Shown here: positions 1 through 7,254 of the stretch, in pieces
Position numbering within the stretch: the stretch's first letter is position 1
Layout: every line of letters starts with the position of its first letter
Source: Opitutaceae bacterium
GTDB lineage: Bacteria; Verrucomicrobiota; Verrucomicrobiia; Opitutales; Opitutaceae
NCBI GenBank assembly: GCA_009919985.1
Contig: RGAX01000023.1
Location: 1 to 20,430 of the forward strand
DNA: 20,430 bases
Direction: 5' to 3'
Program-made: the position numbers and the translations under genes
The notes under the pieces: generated by a model
The model's input: only the letters and a program-made list of their open reading frames with translations
Databases searched by the model: none
What the model was told of the DNA's origin: nothing

Positions 1-1
1 C

Positions 2-964
2 GACAAGACGCGGGTTTTTAATTTTAACGGCCGAAAGCTCGTCTCCGTTCTTGGCCGTGAAGACTTTCCGGGGGAACGTGTTTTCAAGTTGCCGACCAAA
101 GTCGTGGAATCGGCCAGTCGGCAACCCCTCACTGCAGCCCTTTTGCCATGCCGCTTGGGTTATTCCCCGCGGGCCAAAGGGCAAAAAGTCTCTCGGGCCA
201 ATGGGGACTGGGCGTTCACTTTGCTCTATTGCATCGATGGGGCGGGCACACTCGATTTTAGCCTAGGCAAGCACAAGATTACGCGCGGCACCTTCGCGCT
301 GCTTCGCCCTTTTGAGTTTCACGCCTACCAAGCCGATGCGGACAATCCTTGGTCCTACTATTGGATCCATTTCAACGGCACGGTTGCCCAGCAGTATTAC
401 GATATCCTGACCACGGGCGGAAAAAACATCTGCATCGCGGTCCAATCGAACCTCAGGTTCGTTGAAAAATTTGAGGAGATTCTCGGGATCTACCACGAGG
501 GTAGTGCCTACAAGAATCTCGTGCAGGCTTCCTCGGCGATGCACCAATTACTTGGCGATCTATTCGGCCAGATCTGCCATCGCACGGCTACGCAGGATTC
601 AACCGCGACTCGGATCGCGCGCACTCTCACGATGATGAGCAATAACCTCGGTACCCACGTGAGCATTCACGAATTGGCGGCGATTGCTGGCATGTCGCAC
701 GCCTATTTCACGCAGCAGTTCCGTAAGCACACCGGCCAGAGTCCGCGTAGCTATTTTAACCAACAGAAAATCGCCAAAGCGTGTGAGTATCTTGCTGGAA
801 CCGATACCAAAATTGAAAACATAGCTCACCTTGTTGGCTATGAAGACCCTTTTTACTTCTGCCGCCTTTTTAAACGGATCACTCAACGGACACCAACGAT
901 GTATCGTCAGTCCTTTCGCGAAACAACTCATCCATCGTCCGGACTTGACGCCCGTCATGAGTGA
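2..964 (+). CDS. AraC-family transcriptional regulator, 5' partial
   Basis: This is a ligand-responsive DNA-binding regulator. Numbering from the TTG at 89, residues about 40-95 look like the cupin-type sensor half of AraC proteins. Residues about 190-275 form the double helix-turn-helix, with the typical patterns IHELAAIAGMSHAYFTQQF and IENIAHLVGYEDPFYFCRLFKR. The frame is open without a stop from base 2. The upstream codons read like coding sequence (GREDFPGERVFKLP just before the TTG), and no ATG or GTG occurs in them, so the true start is probably before the window. TTG 89 is the only internal alternative and would give 291 aa. The stop TGA is at 962-964. The sulfatase gene follows 125 bases downstream on the same strand, so it is a plausible target, by inference only. 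The effector is unknown. The family call is confident; the start is not. Confidence 0.85.
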   Translation, partial: DKTRVFNFNGRKLVSVLGREDFPGERVFKLPTKVVESASRQPLTAALLPCRLGYSPRAKGQKVSRANGDWAFTLLYCIDGAGTLDFSLGKHKITRGTFALLRPFEFHAYQADADNPWSYYWIHFNGTVAQQYYDILTTGGKNICIAVQSNLRFVEKFEEILGIYHEGSAYKNLVQASSAMHQLLGDLFGQICHRTATQDSTATRIARTLTMMSNNLGTHVSIHELAAIAGMSHAYFTQQFRKHTGQSPRSYFNQQKIAKACEYLAGTDTKIENIAHLVGYEDPFYFCRLFKRITQRTPTMYRQSFRETTHPSSGLDARHE

Positions 965-1089
965 GACCCGGCAACGTCTTAGGTTTTCCGGTTACGTGAC
1001 TCCACCCGACTTCTTCCGCTGTGTGTGTGCACCCAGAAGCACATTAAGAGGCGGCGGACACTTTCCTGATTATCACCGAAAAATTTTCC

Positions 1090-2607
1090 ATGGCTAAACG
1101 ACAGACCGTTCTCTTTCTTATCGATACCCAAGGCGCGAACTGCATCGGTTGCTACCGGCCGGATTTGGCTTTGGGCACGCCGAATATAGACCGACTCGCT
1201 GCCGAGGGGGTGCGGTTCGACGGCGCCTATACCTGTGCACCGGTTTGCGGACCGGCACGCTCGGCCCTGTTCACCGGTCTGTATCCTCATAGCAACGGGG
1301 TTCTGGGCAACGACATGGCGCCTCATCTCGATTTGCCGACGCTGGGTCAGCGGCTGCGCGATGGGGGCTTTGCCACTGGATACATCGGCAAGTGGCATCT
1401 CGACGGCAGTGACTACTTTGGTGACGGTCGCTGCCCTCCGGGCTGGGATCCGGCTTACTGGATGGACGGCCGTAATTACCTTGATTCCCTCCCAAATGAC
1501 GAAGCTCGGGCGCTATCTAGGCAAGTGCTCGACCCGAAGGACGTAGCGGAAAACGGGATCACAGCCGATTTTACTCATGCGTGGAGAATTGCCGAACGAG
1601 CGCGGGAATTCATCCGTGCCCATCGAGATAAAGATTTTCTATTGGTCGTGTCGATTGACGAACCGCATCACCCCTTCATTGCGCCCGAACCCTATGTCAG
1701 CTCGTTCAAGGATTTCCTCTTTCCGGTGCTCAACGCGGATGATCCGCTGACCGAAAAGCCTCGGTCGCAGCAGGAATGGGCTGGTCATACAACTTCCCAC
1801 CTGAGCCAGATCGTTCGCGACGGTGACACCGCTTGCCTGCGACACCCGCAACATTTTGCCTGCAATAGTTTTTGCGACTCTCAGGTGGGCCGAGTCATTG
1901 AGGCGATTAATGAGGAAACGCCCGATGCTCTGGTTATCCACACCAGTGATCACGGTGATATGTTTGGCGGCCATCGTCTTTATGGAAAAGGACCGTGCAT
2001 GTATCAGGAGATTGTCCGAATTCCGTTCATCGTGCGTTGGCCAAGCATGTCTCCAGTAGGCGCGGTATCGAAAGATCCGGTATCGCATATCGATCTGGTG
2101 CCAACGTTGCTCGAATATTTCGGACTGCCGATTCCGGAAATCCTGCAAGGGCGCTCAATGCTGGCCCAAATGCGCGACCCTTACCACCGCACCAACGACT
2201 TCGTCTTCCTCGAATTCAATCGGTTTGAAATTGATCACGACGGCTTTGGCGCGTTTGCACCCATCCGGTGTGCATTCGATGGACGCTACAAACTCGTCAT
2301 TAATTTGCTCGATACGGATGAACTTTACGATCTATCGGCGGATCCTCTCGAACTTCAGAACCGAATCAACGATCCGGTGATGGCGCCTCAACGGGAGCAA
2401 TTGCTGGATGAATTGCTCGCATGGATGAACCGAACGAGAGATCCACTCCGTGGTCCGCACTGGTCGCGTCGCCATTGGGGCCGCCGTGAGGTATCCACTT
2501 GGGGTGGGCCGACTCGGCCACGCCCGTTTGACGAGGCTTACTACCCGAAAACGCTGCTATATGATACAGGTAAAGTTGTAGATAAGTTCGAGTATGATAA
2601 GCACTGA
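1090..2607 (+). CDS. Sulfatase, Cys-type (alkaline phosphatase superfamily)
   Basis: The predicted enzyme hydrolyses sulfate esters, probably from sulfated polysaccharides, though the substrate cannot be read from the sequence. The core C-x-P-x-R motif is CGPAR at residues 53-57, where Cys53 would be converted to formylglycine by a maturation enzyme encoded elsewhere. Metal-site elements are visible at the N-terminus (D12-T-Q) and at D287-H288 in the stretch TSDHGDMFGGHRLYGKG. The length of 505 aa is usual for the family. The N-terminus (MAKRQTVLFLIDTQ) runs straight into the catalytic core with no signal peptide, and an in-frame TAA at 1045-1047 with no ATG, GTG or TTG after it rules out a normal upstream start. 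No clear Shine-Dalgarno sequence precedes the ATG. The AraC-type gene just upstream suggests induction by a carbohydrate. An aryl- or choline-sulfatase-like or phosphonate monoesterase activity is possible; the superfamily call is firm. Confidence 0.92.
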   Translation: MAKRQTVLFLIDTQGANCIGCYRPDLALGTPNIDRLAAEGVRFDGAYTCAPVCGPARSALFTGLYPHSNGVLGNDMAPHLDLPTLGQRLRDGGFATGYIGKWHLDGSDYFGDGRCPPGWDPAYWMDGRNYLDSLPNDEARALSRQVLDPKDVAENGITADFTHAWRIAERAREFIRAHRDKDFLLVVSIDEPHHPFIAPEPYVSSFKDFLFPVLNADDPLTEKPRSQQEWAGHTTSHLSQIVRDGDTACLRHPQHFACNSFCDSQVGRVIEAINEETPDALVIHTSDHGDMFGGHRLYGKGPCMYQEIVRIPFIVRWPSMSPVGAVSKDPVSHIDLVPTLLEYFGLPIPEILQGRSMLAQMRDPYHRTNDFVFLEFNRFEIDHDGFGAFAPIRCAFDGRYKLVINLLDTDELYDLSADPLELQNRINDPVMAPQREQLLDELLAWMNRTRDPLRGPHWSRRHWGRREVSTWGGPTRPRPFDEAYYPKTLLYDTGKVVDKFEYDKH

Positions 2608-3190
2608 ACCGTTGAACTGTAGCCCATTTTTACGGCACGTAATTGCAGTAGCCTCTCCAAAAAAGACTTTGTAAATGGGTCTCACTGATCTTTACAGACT
2701 TAGTCCTACGCCTCAGTTACCGCAGTGTCAGCGCGACGAGGCTGAGGAGTTCTTCGAGCTGGTTGTGCCACCTTCTATAAACGTGGAAGTGTGACGTCAC
2801 TGCTCTGGGTGCCAGCGCGCTAAGAGACTGTGCTCCGACTGAAAATAGGTTCTTAGACTGAGGTGGAGCATAGCATGCTGTCGGCATGAGTTGGGTATAT
2901 GCCCTCCGAAATTAAATTCTTCATGATCGTCGGCATGACTTGTGGCGGGATAGTGCCTGATTTCGGACGAGTGTTTACGTTTTGATGGCCGACCTGTAAA
3001 TTTCCCAAGCTGTGCGACCGTAAATTCATCGGTTCGAGTCGTTGAGGATACTTTTGTATTAAACTCAACATTAACATGAAGTGAAACCTTTGTGTTATTT
3101 ACGTTCGGCATGACTTCGGTCCGCCGTGGTGAGATCTGATTTCTTACAACTTTTTGTGAACAACATTATGAGATTTTCGCTGATCTTTGC
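2608..3190. other. Long intergenic region, no supported gene
   Basis: This stretch between the sulfatase gene and the dcw promoter is visibly more AT-rich than the flanking genes, especially around 3000-3180. I find no convincing protein-coding frame. Two overlapping minus-strand frames (2797-3111 and 2853-3077) resemble no family and lack the base composition of neighbouring genes. No clear rho-independent terminator follows the sulfatase stop; a CCTCAG/CTGAGG inverted pair at 2711-2747 has a long loop and no T-run. A short sequence, TCGGCATGAGTT or TCGGCATGACTT, occurs three times at 2881, 2930 and 3105. The region may hold regulatory sites or decayed sequence. Confidence 0.6.
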
Positions 3191-3220
3191 TTGACCCTTG
3201 TGGGGAAAAATGGGTTGAAA
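3191..3220 (+). promoter_or_regulatory. Candidate sigma-70-like promoter of the dcw cluster
   Basis: TTGACC at 3191-3196 matches five of six positions of the -35 consensus. TGAAAT at 3215-3220 matches four of six positions of the -10 consensus, with an 18-base spacer. Transcription would start near 3227, about 30 bases before the mraZ ATG at 3258. The TGGG repeat array lies over the spacer, the -10 element and the start point, as expected for an autorepressed mraZ promoter. This is inferred by eye. Confidence 0.5.
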
Positions 3221-3234
3221 TGGGGCGTTGTGGG
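3200..3234 (+). promoter_or_regulatory. MraZ operator: four TGGG direct repeats, 10-base period
   Basis: TGGG occurs at exactly 3201, 3211, 3221 and 3231, each preceded by A or G and separated by six-base spacers. MraZ of E. coli is known to bind TGGG-type direct repeats at a 10-base period upstream of its own gene and to repress the dcw operon. The array sits 24 bases upstream of the mraZ start codon chosen here and overlaps the candidate promoter, so it most likely mediates autoregulation. Confidence 0.8.
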
Positions 3235-3257
3235 GCACCTTGCGGCTCCCGACCCTC

Positions 3258-3761
3258 ATGGCTCAACCCGGCAAAGCATTTTATACCGGCCTATTTAGGC
3301 ACACCCTCGACGAGAAAGGTCGGCTGACGATCCCCTCGGCATGGCGCCATGCCCACGAGGAGAGCGATGCGTTTTTGGCCACGCCGCATCCCGATGGTTA
3401 TGTCGCCGTTTTACCTCCGGCTGAGGTGGAGAAACTCCACGCCAAGATCGCGCAGATGGCTTTGAGCGATGGTGCGGGGCAGGATTTCGTGGCCCGCTTT
3501 TTTTCTCAGACCCAGGCTTTCTCATTCGATAAGCAGGGGCGCATCGCAGTTGGCGCCGATCTTTTGGCTCATGCTGGCATCGGCAAAGACGCCGTGCTCG
3601 TGGGCTCGTTGACGAAATTCAATCTCTACGCACCCGCTCGTTGGTCGTCATGGCGCTCTTCAACTCGCCAAACTCAGTGTCCAATGCCGCTCTGTCCTCA
3701 TCGCCACCGCCCGTTTGCCGTTAATCAAAGCTGCTGTTGGAGTCACAGCCTCCTCGCGTAA
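3258..3761 (+). CDS. mraZ: Transcriptional regulator MraZ, atypical C-terminus
   Basis: MraZ is the DNA-binding repressor usually found first in dcw clusters. Two AbrB-like half-domains are visible: residues 9-26 contain YTGLFRHTLDEKGRLTIP, and residues about 91-129 contain AFSFDKQGRIAVGADLL followed by VLVGSLTKFNLYAPARW. The ATG at 3258 gives the family's usual N-terminus. A TTG at 3228 would add ten unsupported residues and lie inside the operator. After Trp129 the sequence changes: residues 130-167 are rich in Ser, Arg, Cys, Pro, His and Trp (for example WRSSTRQTQ, then CPMPLCPHRHRPF) and look like an out-of-frame or foreign tail, whereas the family normally ends in a polar helix. The core should still fold. 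Four MraZ-type boxes lie immediately upstream. A frameshift, local rearrangement or lineage-specific tail could explain the end. Confidence 0.9.
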   Translation: MAQPGKAFYTGLFRHTLDEKGRLTIPSAWRHAHEESDAFLATPHPDGYVAVLPPAEVEKLHAKIAQMALSDGAGQDFVARFFSQTQAFSFDKQGRIAVGADLLAHAGIGKDAVLVGSLTKFNLYAPARWSSWRSSTRQTQCPMPLCPHRHRPFAVNQSCCWSHSLLA

Positions 3762-3904
3762 TTTTGCTGCTTCGGCTCGCATGTACAGCCGTTCCTCGAC
3801 ATTGCGGCCCTTAATTGCGCCGGTCGTCAGCGCGCGCGTGAGTAACGGCCTAATTTTACGTCCGGTCTATCAGGTTAATTTCAAAAGGCTCAGGCCCTCC
3901 TCCG

Positions 3905-4861
3905 ATGTCCGCGGCGGTCGCTGAAATTTATCCCGTGCCTATGCAACCTGGCCATCAACCCGTCCTCATGCGTGAGACGTTGGCCTTTCTGTCGCCTCGT
4001 CCATCTGGACGGTACTTGGATTGCACTTTTGGCGGCGGCGGGCACACCCGCGCTGTGCTGGACACCGCGCCAGATGTAAACGTGCTCGCGCTAGATCGCG
4101 ACCCTGCGGCTGGCCCGCGGGCCGCCGAATTAACGGCGGTGTACGGTCAACGTTTTACCCTCGTGGATCAAGATTTTGGTCAGCTCGGCGGGCTCCCTGA
4201 AACGGGATTCGACGGCATCCTTTTTGACCTCGGGGTTTCCTCTTTTCAGCTCGATGACGGTGAGCGCGGTTTCTCGTTTCGTCAGGACGCCCCAGCGGAT
4301 ATGCGGATGGATCCTCGCGCCGGTGTGCCGGCAAGCCGCTGGCTCGAGACAGCGACCGAGGAGATGCTGGTACGCGCGATTCGTGATTACGGCGAAGAAC
4401 AAAATTGGCGTCGCGTTGTCCGCGCGTTGATCTCGGCCCGCGCCACGAGCGCGTTAGCCCGCACCTCCACGCTAGCTAGCCTGATCTCTGAGGCTATTCC
4501 GCCTCGTGATCGCCATACCTCCAAGGTTCATCCCGCGACGCGTTCGTTTCAGGGTATCCGCATCGCCGTGAACGACGAACTCGGCGCGATCGAGCGCGCC
4601 TTGCCCGCAGCTTTTGCGAAACTAGCCCCCGGCGGCGTACTCGTCGTCATCAGTTTCCATTCGTTGGAAGATCGCCCGGTTAAACAATTTTTCCGACGTC
4701 AATGCGGCCAACCCGAAGGCGCACACGATTCGCTCCCGCAGGATCTGCGCAAAAAATACGCTGAGCCGCTCACACGCCGCCCGGTGACGCCCGCAGAAGA
4801 CGAACTCGCCGCCAATCCTCGTAGCCGCTCCGCCAAACTCCGCGCCCTGCGTAAACTCTGA
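3905..4861 (+). CDS. rsmH: 16S rRNA (cytosine(1402)-N(4))-methyltransferase RsmH
   Basis: This SAM-dependent methyltransferase modifies the base of C1402 in the ribosomal P site and commonly lies second in dcw clusters (older name mraW). The SAM-binding loop is LDCTFGGGGHTR at residues 38-49. Further family blocks are FDLGVSSFQLDDGERGFSF (107-125), the HPATRSFQGIRIAVNDEL region, and VISFHSLEDRPVKQFF. The protein ends in RSRSAKLRALRKL, a typical RsmH terminus. Length is 318 aa, which is normal. The start at 3905 gives a short N-terminal extension before GHQPVLMRETL; ATG 3941 is an alternative. No Shine-Dalgarno sequence is seen; the bases just upstream are CCTCC-rich instead. A 143-base gap separates it from mraZ, unusual in a cluster where most genes touch. 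Confidence 0.97.
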   Translation: MSAAVAEIYPVPMQPGHQPVLMRETLAFLSPRPSGRYLDCTFGGGGHTRAVLDTAPDVNVLALDRDPAAGPRAAELTAVYGQRFTLVDQDFGQLGGLPETGFDGILFDLGVSSFQLDDGERGFSFRQDAPADMRMDPRAGVPASRWLETATEEMLVRAIRDYGEEQNWRRVVRALISARATSALARTSTLASLISEAIPPRDRHTSKVHPATRSFQGIRIAVNDELGAIERALPAAFAKLAPGGVLVVISFHSLEDRPVKQFFRRQCGQPEGAHDSLPQDLRKKYAEPLTRRPVTPAEDELAANPRSRSAKLRALRKL

Positions 4862-4891
4862 TCAGTACCTCACGATTCCCTTAATTTAAAT

Positions 4892-5269
4892 ATGCGTACC
4901 ACCAACCACGCTTTTGTGAATCAGTTCTTCATTTTCACCCTGTGTACGATCTGCTTCAGCGGTTCGCTCGGCCTGGGGGCGGTGTGGATGCGCCATCAAA
5001 TTTCTCTCACGGCCAACGCCAACAAGGTCCTCGAGTTGCGTCTGGCTGAGCTCCATCGCCACCTCGACGAAACCGCGACCGCGATCGAAATTGAGCAAGA
5101 CCCTGCTCGCCTCAAACAGCGCAATGTATCGATGCGCCTTGGCCTCGTCATGCCCGTCGCTCAGTCCATCACAGAAAACGCCGGCATGCGTCTCGCCGCC
5201 AAAGCCAGTCGCGGTCTGCTCTCCGATCGGCCCATGCCCATCAGCTTCAAATTGGCCTCGCGTAACTAG
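4892..5269 (+). CDS. FtsL-like small bitopic membrane protein
   Basis: A 125-residue protein lies exactly where ftsL is found in dcw clusters, between rsmH and ftsI. Residues about 10-33 form a single transmembrane helix preceded by a short N-terminus. Residues about 34-72 are charged and helix-prone (LELRLAELHRHLDE) and could form the coiled coil by which FtsL pairs with FtsB and recruits FtsQ and FtsW/FtsI. Sequence identity to known FtsL proteins is not obvious, which is normal for this fast-evolving family, so the name rests on topology and position. The C-terminal 45 residues (IMPVAQ-like, then KASRGLLSDRPMPISFKL) are unassigned. The gene ends two bases before the ftsI start. The start ATG has TTTAAAT directly upstream and no Shine-Dalgarno sequence. 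Confidence 0.75.
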   Translation: MRTTNHAFVNQFFIFTLCTICFSGSLGLGAVWMRHQISLTANANKVLELRLAELHRHLDETATAIEIEQDPARLKQRNVSMRLGLVMPVAQSITENAGMRLAAKASRGLLSDRPMPISFKLASRN

Positions 5270-5271
5270 CC

Positions 5272-7254
5272 ATGTCCAAGGGCTTCGCTTCCAACCCACG
5301 TCAAATCCTCCTCGCGACCATTGTGTTGGCGAGCTTCGTCGGTGTCGGTGCGCGTCTTGTTTGGTTGCACGTCCTCGATCGCGATACATTGCTGCGTTAC
5401 GTTTCCCAAGCCCGCTATAAAATCGACCCGCTGCCCGGTCGGCGTGGAGACATTCTCGACGCGAACGGAGCTAAACTCGCCACCAGTCGTTCTTTAATCA
5501 TTTTAGCTGTCGATCCCCAATCACTTCGTAAAGAGGACGAAGCCAAGTGGCCCCAACTCGCTGCCTTGATCGGCATGAACTCCAGCGAACTCGCGCGGAT
5601 TTTTAATACGAAGACCCGTCCAGCTGCTGGCTCACATTCAGCTCAAAATACCGAGCGCAATGGAGATTCCGCGCTCAAGCCCGCGAGCTTTGCGTTTAAT
5701 GTTACCCCCAGCGACGCCTCTTCGCTGGTCGCTTCCAGCGCTGCTGAAACTGAAAATTCTGATGATGAAGATGAGGCCCCCGACGCCTCCGGTAACCGCG
5801 CCATCCGCTTCGCTAAATTGAGCGAATCAATCACAGAAACCACGTTTACCGCGATCAAACAACTTAACATCAAGGGCGTGATCGGTCAGCGCGTCTATCG
5901 TCGCGCATATCCCAATAATTCCATCGCCTCGCACATCATCGGTTACGTGGATCGCGCGGAGCGCCCCGTGACGGGAATCGAGCGTTACGCCGATTTTTAT
6001 CTCCACGGCCTCAATGGCTGGCTCGAATCTGAAAAAGACGGTAAACGTGAGGAACTCGCCCAATTCCGTACGCGCCAAGTCCCCGCCGCCGACGGCTACA
6101 GTGTAAAACTCTCCATCGATTCCGTCGTCCAACAAATCGTCGACGAAGAACTTGCCGCCATCGCCACGAAATACGCGCCCGAGAAAGCCACCATCATTGT
6201 TAGTGATCCACGCACTGGTTTCATTCTGGCACTTGGAAATTACCCGAGCTTCGACCTCAATACGTATAACAAGCTCACCAAAGAAGAGCAGGGTCGTATG
6301 CGTAATATCGCCGTCTCGGATATGTACGAACCGGGCTCGGTTTTCAAAATCGTCGCTGTAGCCGGCGCGCTTAACGAAGGTTTGGTGAACGCCGGTTCCA
6401 CCTTCGACTGCACGAGTGATTCCATTGAGTACCAAGGCAAGACCCGTAAACTCCCGCGCGAGGATCATCATTTTGACCACCGCCTAACGGTCGCAGAAAT
6501 CGTCGCGCATTCTTCCAATCGCGGCGCGGCGCAACTCGCGATGTCGATGGGCGATGATCGCTTCTATGGTTACGCTCGTGCTTTCGGATTCGGCCAACTG
6601 ACGGGATTTCCCAATCTCGGGATTGAAAGCCCGGGCATGCTGGCGTCGCCTAAAAAATGGGACGGACTCACGATCACGCGTATGCCGATGGGGCACTCCA
6701 TCGCCGCCACCCCGTTGCAAATGCATCAGGCTATGACCGTGATCGCCAGCGGTGGCGTCATGATGCGCCCAAGTATCATTCGTTCGGTGTTAGATTCGGC
6801 TGGAGAAGTCGTTTATCGCTTCGATCGACGCGAGGGTGATCGAGTTGTCTCCGAACGCACCGCGCAAACGGTGGCAAGAATGTTGCAAGGCGTCGCTTCG
6901 AAAGAAGGGACCGCTCCTGAAGCCGCGATCAAAGATTATGAGGTCGCTGGAAAAACGGGCACCGCCCAAAAGATCGTGAACGGACGCTACTCCGAACGTG
7001 AACACGTTGTTTCCTTTGTTGGTTTTTTGCCCGCAAGCCAACCCCGTCTCGTAATCTCCGTGATCGTCGACGGAGCCGACAAAAATTGTCCCGGTGGTGT
7101 CGCTTACGGCGCGAAAGTCGCCGCACCGTCGTTCAAGCGCGTTGCGGAGCAACTTATCCGTCACCTTGATATTAAACCAGTGGCCCCAATCTCGCCCGTT
7201 GTCCCAGGCCCTAAGGCACCTGCCTCCCGCCTTGCCATAAAGGGATCTCGTTAA
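5272..7254 (+). CDS. ftsI: Peptidoglycan transpeptidase FtsI (class B PBP3)
   Basis: This septal transpeptidase cross-links peptidoglycan stems in the periplasm as partner of FtsW. An N-terminal membrane anchor lies at about residues 11-32. The pedestal domain contains the RRGDILDANGAKLA motif at 57-70. The three catalytic motifs are intact: S356-V-F-K359 (nucleophile Ser356), S414-S-N416 and K561-T-G563. Length is 660 aa, at the long side for FtsI, because of an insert at about residues 115-178 that is rich in Ala, Ser, Asp and Glu and contains the acidic run SDDEDEA. No PASTA domains follow; the C-terminus ends in a Pro/Ala-rich tail. The ATG follows the ftsL-like gene by two bases. Its stop TAA shares one base with the murE ATG. 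SpoVD-like naming is possible, but position and partner genes favour FtsI. Confidence 0.96.
   Translation: MSKGFASNPRQILLATIVLASFVGVGARLVWLHVLDRDTLLRYVSQARYKIDPLPGRRGDILDANGAKLATSRSLIILAVDPQSLRKEDEAKWPQLAALIGMNSSELARIFNTKTRPAAGSHSAQNTERNGDSALKPASFAFNVTPSDASSLVASSAAETENSDDEDEAPDASGNRAIRFAKLSESITETTFTAIKQLNIKGVIGQRVYRRAYPNNSIASHIIGYVDRAERPVTGIERYADFYLHGLNGWLESEKDGKREELAQFRTRQVPAADGYSVKLSIDSVVQQIVDEELAAIATKYAPEKATIIVSDPRTGFILALGNYPSFDLNTYNKLTKEEQGRMRNIAVSDMYEPGSVFKIVAVAGALNEGLVNAGSTFDCTSDSIEYQGKTRKLPREDHHFDHRLTVAEIVAHSSNRGAAQLAMSMGDDRFYGYARAFGFGQLTGFPNLGIESPGMLASPKKWDGLTITRMPMGHSIAATPLQMHQAMTVIASGGVMMRPSIIRSVLDSAGEVVYRFDRREGDRVVSERTAQTVARMLQGVASKEGTAPEAAIKDYEVAGKTGTAQKIVNGRYSEREHVVSFVGFLPASQPRLVISVIVDGADKNCPGGVAYGAKVAAPSFKRVAEQLIRHLDIKPVAPISPVVPGPKAPASRLAIKGSR

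Noticed and set aside
2711..2747. Inverted pair CCTCAG/CTGAGG as a terminator for the sulfatase gene
   Set aside because: Six-base stem with a loop of about 25 bases and no following T-run; not a credible rho-independent terminator.
2797..3111. Minus-strand frame of 104 codons in the long spacer
   Set aside because: No recognisable family, AT-rich composition unlike neighbouring genes, a second overlapping minus frame of similar quality, and no start context.
3228..3257. Longer mraZ start at TTG 3228
   Set aside because: It would place the start inside the MraZ box array; the ATG at 3258 gives the family's normal N-terminus.
3715..3924. Plus-strand frame of 69 codons between mraZ and rsmH
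   Set aside because: Ser/Arg/Val-rich with no family resemblance and overlapping the rsmH start; kept only as part of the observation on the disturbed mraZ end.
5827..6480. Minus-strand frame of 217 codons inside ftsI
   Set aside because: It lies wholly opposite the conserved FtsI coding sequence; its length follows from codon bias of the sense gene and it resembles no family.
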